64,000 bases of DNA from Ischnura elegans (Eukaryota > Arthropoda > Insecta > Odonata > Coenagrionidae). Shown in pieces: positions 1 through 10,037 of this stretch; position 1 is the first letter of the stretch; each line of letters starts with the position of its first letter. A program made the translations under genes and the position numbers. The DNA is taken from positions 92,183,449 to 92,247,448 of the forward strand of contig NC_060257.1 of NCBI RefSeq assembly GCF_921293095.1. Reading direction: 5' to 3'. Below the pieces are notes generated by a model that saw nothing but the letters and a program-made list of their open reading frames with translations, searched no databases and was not told the origin of the DNA.

Positions 1-1290
1 ACATATTTTAAGCAAGGAAATAGATGGAAAAATATGATGGTGATTTATGGCGAAACACGATATCCTCGTAGCTGAGCTTCTCGGCAGTTAATTCGGCATT
101 TGGTTCCGAAAACATGATATCAGGTTGTTATCAGCCATCAATTTACGAGCTATACTATTAGTCTCACTTGTCCGAGTTACTGACGAAGGGATATCTTCTC
201 AGGATTTTTGTTTCTCCCTACTAACAATCCGAATTCATCTGCTCATCTGGCGCTACGATAGTTAGAAAAGAATGGGTATCTTTAGGGTAAAAAATTTCAT
301 GGTCATATGTCATATGGTCACGCTTCGCCCTTTGCAGTATGCTCTGCATACCCCCGTACGCGATATTATCAGTTCCGAACTTCACCTCGTACGAGTGGTT
401 CCCTACTTTCCAGGGTGGCTGGACTTCAAACCACCGAGTGTATTTCATGTGGGTATAATAAAGTCAGGTTTCATTTTCACTAGTTTAATTTTATTCGTCT
501 TCGGACCATGGCCCCTCCGAAGAAACTATTGAGAACTTTAAGAGATGGACTGAAAATAATTGAACATGAAGAAAAGAATCCGGGCTAGATGCGCGTGAAT
601 ATTGCAGAGCGCCTTGGGTTGTCCGCTAGCACATGACGGTAGGGGTGGGGGTAGAGTGTGCTACCTGGAGAAAACAAGTAGAGATATGAAGGCGAAGATC
701 CAGGTGGGCGTGCCGCTGACGATTAACGCAACATTGTTCACGCTTTACACACTACCTCAATTATATTAAAAATATATTCATTAGACAGGAGCAATTCAAG
801 TAATTGACTAATTTTGGCCTTCGTGATCCATCTCACAACCAGTCACTGCGCCGGCGAATGCGGTTGTTTTAGGCACAACATGCACATGCTCACGTGAATA
901 CGTGTACTAGTAATGGTGTTTGATGGATAAGAATTTTTATATCAGACTGAAATCCATAATAGCAGTGTAAATGCCGAGTGGAGAGCAAACATTTTTTTAG
1001 TGAGGTGGCGTTTTCCTTCGGAATTTTGAAAGAGATATGGGTCGAGTCAACAATATGACCTATGTGTCTTGATAAAGTACTACTATTCCTGTTATTATCT
1101 AAAATATTGTTTGAAACCTTTAATGAATATCTTAATTACTCGCCAAAATCCTGCGTTTCCTGGGACATAGGCAACCTAGCAAAAAATAAAGCATTGATCG
1201 TTTTTCCGCATTCATTTTATAATCGTATCGTTAATAAGAAAAAAAATTTTGCTCCTAGTGGAGTTCCAAAAAATGAGGGTAGTCTTTGAA
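1..1290 (+). mobile_element. hAT-A repeat, copy 1 (right part, cut by window start)
   Basis: The block aligns along most of its length with 56,085-57,235 and, with one internal gap, with 48,090-48,800. Shared landmarks are a segment near 185-235 (grade: clear) and one near 590-660. At 508-588 it keeps a short reading frame beginning MAPPKKLLRTLRDGLKIIEH and ending in TAG just after an NPG triplet; this resembles the start of a CENP-B/Tigger-type helix-turn-helix. It lacks the TAGAGATG-type terminus seen in the complete copies. The right edge is approximate because similarity fades after about 1,180. Confidence 0.7.
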
Positions 1291-1328
1291 TCGTGTTCGT
1301 CTTAGATTCGTGCTAATACGGTGTATGC

Positions 1329-1801
1329 AATTGTTTTTCGATTTATTATGTTCTATAAACAATTTTCATAAAATATTTTCCGTTAAATAAGAAAGATTGG
1401 GGTGGGGGAAATTCGGTTACTGTGCAGTAATAACAACGTGCGCAAAAAACAATCTTTCGCCGAGGAATTAAAAAAGGACCTCAGGTGTCCGAACGGAAGA
1501 AGGTCCGAAGGGTATTCGGCGTCCAGGCAAGAGCGCGGTTGGGCTGGTCCTTAAGTCGGCCCTGAATTTTGCAAACGATAGATCACGTCATAACAGATAT
1601 ATCACTTTTCATTGCGGCGTTAAAATCACGGCGTTTGTCGCGTACGTTAATTTTCTGTTGATATACGGCCAGTGATTTTCTTATTGTTGGCTTATTTACG
1701 GACCGTGTATTTAGCGAAATTGAGACCGTGAAAACTGAAAAAAACCGTGAAAACCTGGAAAAAGCCGTGAATTTCATTATTCAGGTAGAGTGGGAACCCT
1801 G
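1329..1801 (+). mobile_element. hAT-B repeat fragment (right end)
   Basis: This stretch matches 63,347-63,863, the right part of the complete element at 62,680-63,863. It contains repeated GTGAAAACC-like units near 1,725-1,770 and ends with AGTGGGAACCCTG, the inverted terminal repeat of that element. The left half is absent. The base after its end is the start of another repeat (hAT-A copy 5), so the elements are nested or abutting. Confidence 0.75.
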
Positions 1802-2572
1802 ATCCGTTATCCCCCTCCATTCAGCATTCGCCTCCCCCCTTCTGACGCTTTCCTCTTCTTCAAAATAAAAAAAGGTCCCAGCTCGCGCAGGGATCGTATT
1901 ACGAATGCCTTAGCTTCGAAAAAAATAAATCTTAGCGCCGTAGGATAATAACCACGTCGTAGATTAAAGGCCCCTTGCACACGCACCGATTTTGGACGGC
2001 CGGTAAAATATCGGCCGTCCACATTCCAATGGTGAACAATGGGAGAGCATTGGAGCTTGCACATGTACCGACCACACGCCGGCACCGGCAAAATGCCGGT
2101 TAGCTGCCGGCTATTGTCGCTGTGGATCGCCGACGCCGGCTCAAAAACTTAGCAACGTATCGTTTGACCGGTAAAAATCCGGCGTGTGTGCAAGCATCGC
2201 TTCGCCGGTAAAATATCGGCCAATATTTTACCGGCCGTCCAAAATCGGTGTGTGTGCAAGGGGCCTAACGGAACTACACTCGGCTCTCCATCAGCTAATG
2301 CCTCTGCCGTTTTTTTCCTTTCCGAGACTCCACAGGAAAATATCAAGTTACAGGGGAACAATGGAAATGTGTTTCATCCCTACCCCATTTCACCAACTGA
2401 CCTTTTTCGGTCTACCAGGTTCAATTCCCCGAGTTTCTGGAGGTCAAATGCTACGTGAGTCACCTTCTGAGCTCGAAGATATCTCGATATCTTTCAGCAA
2501 TTGTATGACACGCACGAGGTTCTAAAAAGAATTAGACCTAACGCGACGTATATCTTACAGCATTTAAGTTTT
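1802..2572 (+). mobile_element. hAT-A repeat, copy 5 (left part), interrupted by a MITE
   Basis: 1,802-1,930 and 2,270-2,572 together match the left half of the complete copy at 47,439-48,849 (for example the segments around 47,700-47,840 and 47,830-48,085). The two parts are separated by an inserted 298-bp inverted-repeat element. No outer terminus of the family is visible here. The right edge is approximate. Confidence 0.65.
1968..2265. mobile_element. Harbinger/PIF-type MITE, nested in hAT-A copy 5
   Basis: The ends are inverted repeats of about 40 bp: the left end reads AGGCCCCTTGCACACG and the right end reads GTGTGCAAGGGGCC. TAA trinucleotides flank both sides (1,965-1,967 and 2,266-2,268), the target type used by PIF/Harbinger elements; the right terminal T appears to be missing. 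There is no coding capacity. The superfamily is inferred from the target site and terminal style. Confidence 0.65.
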
Positions 2573-4331
2573 TTGAGCTCTAATTGATTGACACAAAGAT
2601 TTATAGCTAAAATAAGACTACTATTATTCAACATAGTCCAAACAGCACAATTTCGGAAGAAACAAGCGTAGCATAAGTGCATTCAATCAAGACGAGGCGG
2701 ACTGGAAACTCAGGCAACGCAAACTGCGTAAATCACATTGCTGCGCCTTCGCCCCTTCGCTTTAAAGGCAACGACGTCACATGCAAGATCGGACATGTTC
2801 TTCCCTTGCTCCTTCGCTCGTAGCTTTAAATACGGAGGGGAGGGAGCGCGCTCCTTCCCCTCGACCTCTCCTTCAGCGCTCTTCACTTATAAGCATTTCC
2901 GATTTCTTCTATCCACCACTAAGTCCAACAATGAGCACACTCGTTCGAATTTTTTCAACCGCAGGTTTTGACACCAATATTACTATACATATGCAGTATA
3001 AATGCCGTGGGATGCCCACTCGTGGCAATAAATTTAGCGCGCGCCCTGGAGCGAATCACCCCGCGCGATCTTTTCAATGTTCACCTCTGGGGTACCGACG
3101 TGACGGCACAATGCTTGCAAGAAATTCAAACAGGAGCATTTTAAAAATACGTCACTAAGGGAGAAACTCCCCTGCCTGCCGCTTGAGTTTGACCCAGGGT
3201 TTCAGATGACTGACTCACGCGGAAAACCAAGGCCACTCAGTTCCCCTTGGACTTGCGACCGGTGAAGGGGAGGGGGGGAAGATACTAAGTTTGTGTAAGA
3301 GGCGCACCCCCATTTTCAGCTGCAATATCTGGGAAAAAAGGTGCGCCTCTTACACGCGCTCGTACGGTATTTGTTTGGATCTTAGCTAAGCCTGTTTCTC
3401 TCCCAGAAAAGTTGACCTCGACAGCTATTCAGTGCCATTCCAAATAATTAGTTAACAATTTGCTATTAATTTGTGTTCTTTGAAAAGGAATGCGTTTTCA
3501 AAGAGTTAAAATATATTTCTTAAAAATTTAGTATTTGGCTCTTACTCTTCAGAAATTTCATATATTAATTGAAAGGAGGGGGTAAAAGCATCAGAAATTT
3601 TTATCAAGGAAAGGTCTGGGAATTTGAGTTTCATACCCAGTAAAAAAACTTGAGACTAATGCAGCCAAGATCCCAGCCTTCTTGTTACCAACTCCTTGAG
3701 TTTTTGTTTCCTGCGATGAATCTCCTGCCCATAGAGGAAGTGATGTAATGTCTGGTGCTTTCCCGGTGAACACAATCGTGAAAGAAGTCTCAGGATTCAC
3801 TCCTGTGGACTGTGCTTGCATTTCTGGAATGGTACTTTGATTCCCTAATTCCTGATGACTATGGGTGGGCTGGTTGATTTGTTGGAAGGAGATTTGTAGA
3901 ACTTAAACCCAAGAGATCTTCACCCTTATAATTAATTAAACCAAGCAATTCAAAGTCTAATAGTGCAGGTTGAGGTTTCTTTTAGGTTGTGTATTTTGTG
4001 GTCCTTAGCCATAATTACATTTCATAAAATAAGCCACTGGCTTGGCTCTCTGCACTGCCCTTTTTGTGCTCTTTGCCTCGTACCTTTAAATTAAGGATTT
4101 GTCAGTTCCACTTTTCTGTCGGATGCAATTTTGGTTCTTAATCAAGTGTTTTGGTATTTTGCTTTATTTTAGAGAGTTTTAAAAATGATTTTTGTTGGGT
4201 TGTAATGAGAACTACCAAAAATAATGCATCATATTGTCTCACAAGTTCCGGTCACATGGCATCATTCTATTCAAATATTTCATTGTAAATTAAGCTTTGA
4301 TCAACCTATGCACTTTCAATTTGTTTTACAG
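2573..4331. other. No recognised gene; presumed Caper intron or upstream sequence
   Basis: I see no exon of the downstream Caper gene here. 2,740-3,160 is comparatively GC-rich and of unknown nature. A 16-bp perfect inverted repeat (GTGTAAGAGGCGCACC and its complement) lies at 3,293-3,308 and 3,340-3,355, giving a hairpin with a 31-nt loop, probably a MITE remnant. A 76-codon open frame on the minus strand (3,591-3,821) has no recognised relative. 3,830-4,331 holds nothing I recognise apart from the pyrimidine-rich acceptor of the Caper exon. Confidence 0.5.
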
Positions 4332-4516
4332 GGAGACGAATCCAAATTGGGATATTGAAATCCGGGATGATGTAATAGAGGAATGTAATAAGCATGGAGG
4401 TGTTTTCCATGTGTATGTTGACCGTGCATCTCTTCAAGGGAATGTCTATGTTAAATGCCCAAGTATAGCCACTGCAGTGGCTGCTGTCAATTCTCTTCAT
4501 GGACGATGGTTTGCAG
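4332..4516 (+). CDS. Caper: Caper penultimate exon (UHM domain core)
   Basis: The exon begins after TTTTACAG and ends before GTTAGC. The first base completes a codon from the missing upstream exon, and the last base starts the glycine codon finished in the next exon. It carries most of the UHM fold, including the R-x-F motif. Confidence 0.92.
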
Positions 4517-6086
4517 GTTAGCCATTACGTTTACTTTGTTTGTATTAGAAGTGCTGAATGAAATTTTTGTTGGGCTTGACACCGGAGAAGAAAATTGTAA
4601 GTAGCCTTAAATTTTCTGCCCCAAGGGTGAGCCCCAGAAAAGCTCGTACATATTACCGTATTTCTCCAAATATAGTCACTCTCACAAATTTTGAGGCTTC
4701 ACTTTTGGGAAAAAATTTTTAAAATGCGTAGAAATATAGTCCCCCCTTTACTTTTACCAGAGACATTTTTGTGAAAAAGGGGATTCTATTTTCAGATAAA
4801 TATGGTATTTGCCAGTAGAGTGTTGAATTATTTATTGCCTATATGTATTGCTGAACCTTCAGTAATCATTAATAATACATTCCGTCCAATAATTAATTTG
4901 AAAGACTGATTGTACTCTTCACTCAAATTTAAGCTCAGCTAAAAGTTCATGGCACCTGCTCCTGAGCACATGTTAGACCCGATTGAGGCTATTTTGACAT
5001 AGTGGGAGAAGGAAAGGGTGTGGGTGAAAGGCTCCATTGAGTATGCACCCACTGCCAGCCACTAACACTTGGCATTTGACTCCATAAATGCCTGCTAATT
5101 GAAAAAATGTGCAGTAAATATAATTTTTGATTTACGAAAACTTAATGTGGACTGGACATCGTCTATCATTCTTCTGCAAAGCTAAAACAGCTAACTGCCG
5201 CAAATAAGGTGCATATTGAAATTGAGTTGAGCTTTTTCATGGCCATAACAATTTCATTTCCAGATTTCGTTTCTTCATTACATATTATTCCCAAGGCATT
5301 TTCATTCCAATGCCTCTTCTACCACGATTCATGCTTAGAACTAACAAAACACGTATGCAAAGTGCACCACACGGATAATTCATTGCTGTATATTTTTTCC
5401 TTACCTTGAGATGTATGCACTAAAATTACCTTTTTTTTTTGTTACCTTTTCTTTTGAGGCCTTGAGCAGAAGGGAAATTTTGCCCTCTCCTCCAAACAAC
5501 CTTCCAACCAGACGTTGCAGTCATTTTCCCCTCCTTTCCCTGCCCTTCTGCACATTTAGAATCCAAGAACTCTTAGCAGAGCTATTCACTGATGCTTATA
5601 TACTTCTTATTTTCTATTATTCCTGAAAAACCCATTTAGCTATTTTATCTAATGTCTGTGCCTTTGTCCATTTTAATTTAAACTTGTATTATTAAATGCA
5701 TACTAATATTTTCAATGCTACTTATATTTCAATCCTCTTTCAGTCATCTTTTAGTACTTAAAAGCTACCTAATTATTCTCATGCACAGGAAATAAATAAA
5801 ATGCTGAAGCTTATTGAAATGTTGAGGATTTGTCAAATCAGTATCTATTATGGTGCGGGTGTTGAAGCTAATACATATGTGATGATGGTGCTTGGAACAC
5901 TACTACTTGGGTACTTGGGGCAATATGTCTATGACTATATTTTGTGACAAACTTTATCGTGTTTATTTTGCAGGACGAGTCATAACTGCTGCTTATGTAC
6001 CTCTCATAAATTATCACAGTCTTTTCCCTGACGCAATGACTGCAATGCAGTTACTTCTGCCGTCAGCAGCGCGAAGGCCGCAGTGA
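4332..6086 (+). CDS. Caper: Caper / RBM39 splicing factor, last two coding exons (partial gene)
   Basis: RBM39/Caper is a nuclear SR-like RNA-binding protein that acts with U2AF in splice-site recognition and as a transcription coregulator. The two exons seen (4,332-4,516 and 5,974-6,086, joined through a split glycine codon) encode the C-terminal RRM-like U2AF-homology motif domain. Diagnostic parts are the RDDVIEECNKHGGVFHVYVD stretch, then VYVKCPS, then GRWFAG, which carries the R-x-F motif (RWF) that binds ULM ligands. The end, AAYVPLINYH followed by LFPD and a short tail, is typical of RBM39. Both introns show AG and GT borders, and the first exon needs two bases from an upstream exon. 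RS domain and RRM1/2 exons must lie before the window. Identification is from strong similarity to the remembered family sequence. Confidence 0.93.
4653..4810. mobile_element. Short MITE in the last Caper intron
   Basis: The ends are imperfect inverted repeats: TACCGTATTTCTCC on the left and, in inverted form, TACCATATTTATCTG on the right. The roughly 155-bp interior is AT-rich and non-coding. The edges and superfamily are uncertain. Confidence 0.4.
4811..5973. other. Rest of the last Caper intron
   Basis: The sequence is AT-rich with pyrimidine-rich stretches near 5,430-5,560. I see no exon or clear repeat in it. Confidence 0.6.
5974..6086 (+). CDS. Caper: Caper last coding exon
   Basis: It begins after TATTTTGCAG and ends with TGA at 6,084-6,086. 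It encodes the conserved C-terminal tail of RBM39 ending in a short alanine/arginine/proline run. The preceding intron is 1,457 bp. Confidence 0.92.
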
Positions 6087-6737
6087 TATTCTTGGGCAGA
6101 TGTTTGTGATTTGTCACTCACAGCGATAACGTTCATTACGTGAATCACCGTTCTGGATCTTGTCATGTGTTACTGCCAACCAATCCAAATGTTCAAGATC
6201 ATGCAATGTGTGCATGTGTACTTGTGAATTGTATTGCGATACAATATATGGTGATTTGCATTGGTTGAAACAGAAGGATTTTTCACTATGGAGTCAAGTG
6301 ACGTGCGTGTCCTATGTATCATTGGTATGCTTGAGAGTGTGTTAGTGTTACCAGTGGTATGTGATGGTAAGAATTGTGATGAATTACCCTCGTAAAAGAA
6401 TCAATCGAAATGTGAATTTAATGGCAAGTGGAAGCATTCTGTGGAGCATTTTGCTGTGGACATATATTCCATCTCTGAAACAAGATTTGCGCAGTTGGTG
6501 TGACATGTACTAACTGAATGGGGAGCTGGTGATCCCCACTTGTGTATTTGCGTGAGTGCATGTGTGAGTGACGGATTTTCAAGTGTGCATGTTGTTTGGA
6601 CAGTTGATGTGCAGCTCATATCTCATCAGTGAAGATATTCATTTCAGTTATCATGTGCCTTTTGGCAGCAATGTCATTGGGAAATATTACAGCTTGCACT
6701 CAAGAAAAGACATTTTTATGTTGTACATTGTTTGAAA

Positions 6738-6743
6738 AATAAA
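6738..6743 (+). terminator. Caper polyadenylation signal
   Basis: An AATAAA lies about 650 bp after the Caper stop codon and is followed by a T-rich tract. This would end a 3' UTR covering 6,087 to about 6,765. Confidence 0.6.
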
Positions 6744-6769
6744 TTTTTTTTATTACATATGGTTTTTTG

Positions 6770-7489
6770 TAATTTGTCATCCATATGAGTACATATTGGT
6801 ATGCATTTCCAGTAATGAACGAATGGCCTTAATGTCCTACTGCCCTTCACAAATAGCATCCCTTGAAAAGGCATGGAGCCTGAAGTGAGATGGATGCACA
6901 GTTGGTAGTCTAGCTGCCTGCCCAATGTCACCTCATTTTCATTCATAGGTATGAAATATAGGTACTATGAAAACGTCATCTGAAGATGCAAAGGGAAGAT
7001 GTGTTTTTTTAATCTATAGTTGATAGTTAAACTAAATGTACCCTGGTTCAAAAGTATTTTAATTTCCTTTCATTCTAAAGTTTATCTAAGCATGAATTTT
7101 AGGGTGAAGGGGTCACATGACCACCCCTTAACCTCTTTTGTATTTACCGTGATCTACTGATCACCTTGTTGGACACAGGTCAGTGACAGTGTTATATTTT
7201 ATCTTGTCATTACACTCTCTGTCGAATCCATTACATAATAGCTTACAGTGACATGCAAGTAGGCAGTCAACCCAGTAAATGTTACTCTGGTTTTCAGAAA
7301 GGACTGACAGGGTATTTTGATACTTGGAATTACTTGGGGAGTGTGCTTTTAATACTTAATCAAACTTAATTCTCTAGAAGTTGCATCTCTTGCTCTATTG
7401 TTAATGGTATGAGACGAAAATGTGTAATATTTGCAGCATTGGAGGTATATTTCATACACTGAATAACATAGTCATTCCTTTTTTGTACT
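6770..7489. other. Intergenic stretch, nothing recognised
   Basis: No coding exon, RNA gene or repeat structure was recognised between the proposed Caper 3' end and the first MITE of the intergenic region. Confidence 0.5.
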
Positions 7490-7497
7490 CCCTAGAT

Positions 7498-7839
7498 CAG
7501 GGGTGCCGACTTATAAAAAATATTGGGGGGCCCATATCCGAGGTCTTGCCCCGAGAAGAGGTTAAATTCAAAGTGTGTCGTAGCACCGAAACACTATGAG
7601 GATTCACACCACCTGATTCAGTTAACCTGCTTAACCTTATAATTATTTGTTTTAACACATTGTTAAATTTATTTTAAAGGGTAGCTATCGTCAAACATGG
7701 GAGATAAAAATCACCAATATATTTTTGTGATTTCACAAAGCATAATATAACATAATTATTTTCTTGAATTATTGAGGGGGCTCTGCCTCCCCAAACGAAT
7801 CTTTGAGGGGGCTCAGGCCCCATGGAGTCGGCGCCACTG
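7498..7839. mobile_element. hAT-type MITE (342 bp) with 8-bp TSD
   Basis: The element begins CAGGGGTGCCGAC and ends GTCGGCGCCACTG, imperfect inverted repeats. It is flanked on both sides by the identical octamer CCCTAGAT (7,490-7,497 and 7,840-7,847). An 8-bp duplication with CA...TG ends is typical of hAT elements. It has no coding capacity, and purine-rich GGGGGCTC-type blocks lie near both ends. Confidence 0.85.
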
Positions 7840-7927
7840 CCCTAGATCTTGGATCCACTGCATTTAATTTAGGTTCAAGTTTTTATTAGTGGTCGCCACA
7901 GATTTTTCTCTCGGGCTATCGTAACAA

Positions 7928-8038
7928 CCCCTCTGAAAAAATTGTATAAACCGGTTTCAAAATTTTATACAATCTTATACATTGCCATGGCAATTGTATA
8001 AAATTTTTAAACAGGTTTATACAATTTTTTCATAGGGG
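7928..8038. repeat. 111-bp hairpin MITE
   Basis: Two arms of about 50 bp form an inverted repeat: the left arm has CTGAAAAAATTGTATAAACC and the right arm has its near-complement, around a short loop at a CCATGG centre. AT-rich fold-backs of this kind are usually tiny MITEs. No clear target duplication is visible. Confidence 0.7.
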
Positions 8039-8039
8039 A

Positions 8040-8698
8040 ATTAATGGAGCTAGTAACGTGGGGCTCTTTTCACTGGACCAATTTCTAATGGAATAATGGT
8101 TTCAGGTTACTTAAGGTTTGGTAGGAAGGGGGGAATAAGACCCTTAAATAACATAACCCTTGAATCTTAACGCTGCCATATCTACTCATCGAATAACTTT
8201 CATATATAAGAGAGAAATTTTTTATAAAATAGTAAACCATCCGACCAGAAAGAAAATTATCGAAGGAAAGAGTGCTAGGAAATGAGTAATATACTAATGC
8301 AATAACCTTTCACCGAATTACTTCATGGGTATATTTTCCATGCAAGGATTCAGAATCATTTTAAAATTCAAAACTAAAACTTTTCGATGCCTGAACGTGG
8401 GATGAATTCCGCAAAAATCATTCAATGATAAGAGTAACTATGACGATCCAGGAATACGAAAGAAAAGTCCTTCCGCCCCCGCAATGGACAATATCAGCTG
8501 ATCTTAAACAATTGGACGACCGAATGACTTTCTTCATAAGCCCTCCGACAATTTCAGAAACTATAAACCTCATTCTTATCACTAGCTTCGGACAGAACAG
8601 GAAAGCTTAATGAGTGTGGACGTTCGGAACAGACGAATTTGAGAAATTTGCTTGTCCTTGAACTCCCTGCCCCCTCAGCGCACCTTAGCGACCCATGA
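8040..8698. other. Intergenic stretch, nothing recognised
   Basis: A 61-codon frame on the plus strand and an 83-codon frame on the minus strand occur here, but neither resembles a known protein or has exon borders. Confidence 0.5.
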
Positions 8699-8706
8699 CT
8701 CACCCG

Positions 8707-9614
8707 TAGTGATGGGTCGATCATGAACGATTCGATCAAAAAGATTGAATCACTAGGTGAATCAAATGACTCATGATTCATTTCGTTAAACAAGTCGATC
8801 ATCAATCATCAATCACTCCGACTTCCGGTTTCATATCAATCATCTCGGTTTCCGGTTTGATTCAAAATTTGGAACGACCGATGCTTAATCTCTTTTCGTC
8901 AGGGCAGAAATAGTTGTGATAAAATTAAATACTATGTTATGAAGAACTGAATACTTGTGTAATCTTTTTCTTAAATGTTTTCCAGCAGTTATCAGTATTA
9001 ATAACACCAATACACGTAAAAGGAAAATATTAAGATGACTCCTGTAGGAGAACGTTAGGAAGTAGAAGTTAAAGCTGGTTATATTTTATTGTGCCGTTCA
9101 TAAAATTATCCTGCAGATCAGATTCATGCATAGTGTGTGGTGTATTTTGTGTTATATTTTGATCAACTATAGTTAGAAATTATTTTATTAGTGTTAAGAA
9201 ACTGTGGCAGTTTCGCCTTCCCAAATATTTTCATGACACTGCTTCCTTCATTTTTGCAATCTAATTTACTCATCTAGGAATTCACAATTAAAATAGTATA
9301 TGAAATGATAATATGGATAGCAATCAGCGTTACCAATGCTCTTCGCAGATGAGGCAGTATTTATTCGATTATTCAAAGTGATTTATTACATCCATTGATT
9401 GAGTCTTTTCGATCTTGATTCCTTTTGAGTCTTTTCGATCATGATTCCTTTTGAGTCTTTTCAATCATGACTCCTTTGAGTCTTTTCGATCATAGTGATT
9501 GAATCTTGATTTGAGTCTTTTCGATCATAGTGATTGAATCAATTGATTGAATCACTTATGTGACTCGAATCAAAATGATTGAATCACTAAAATGATCGAC
9601 TTTGCCCATCACTA
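8707..9614. mobile_element. hAT-type non-autonomous element (908 bp) with 8-bp TSD and internal tandem repeats
   Basis: The element starts TAGTGATGGGTCGATCAT and ends GATCGACTTTGCCCATCACTA. The octamer CTCACCCG is duplicated exactly at 8,699-8,706 and 9,615-9,622. The subterminal regions are dense in GATTGAATCA and GATCATGATT-like motifs on both strands. At about 9,400-9,530 a unit reading GAGTCTTTTCGATCATGATT is repeated about five times with variants. No transposase frame is seen. It ends about 200 bp before the proposed jub 5' UTR exon. Confidence 0.87.
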
Positions 9615-9809
9615 CTCACCCGACGACCCATAGATGACAGCAGCTATCGGGGCTGTAGCGAACGAAATCCTCGCTTCAATGGTCGATAACAGCTTTTGCT
9701 GTGGAAATGCGTAGAGATATAATGACAGATGAAATTTAATTGCAATGCTAGATTATATCATACAATCATTAAGATGGTTCGAAAATAATCTTTAAGTTTT
9801 GACTTGCAG

Positions 9810-10037
9810 TCGTGCATGAAATCGACTCTGTTGTTTCGTTCGATAAGTTTGCAACATTCGATATGTGCTGGGGCGGTGGTGTGGTGAGAACCAGGCAATG
9901 TTTATCATTTCTTCTTGAAGTAAATAGCATGAAATCTTTCGAGGAACAGTTGCGTGTGTTAAGGTGCGATATGAGTAATCATTTTAGTGCCAAATTCGTC
10001 ATGATGAGATATTGATCGCGGAAAGGGTTTGCTCGGC
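9810..10037 (+). other. Probable jub 5' UTR part of the first coding exon
   Basis: A good acceptor (TTTTGACTTGCAG, ending at 9,809) precedes this stretch, so the leader may be spliced to an upstream non-coding exon that I cannot locate. A short upstream reading frame starts with ATG at 9,816 and stops after about 23 codons. An in-frame TGA at 10,005-10,007 fixes the jub start downstream. The true transcription start is not visible. Confidence 0.45.

Noticed and set aside
9400-9530. CRISPR-like regular repeats
   Set aside because: The units are nearly contiguous and variable with no unique spacers, and lie inside a transposable element of a eukaryotic genome.
9812-10015. 67-codon frame before jub as a coding exon
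   Set aside because: It lacks an ATG at its start, is in a different frame from jub and stops before the jub start; treated as leader.
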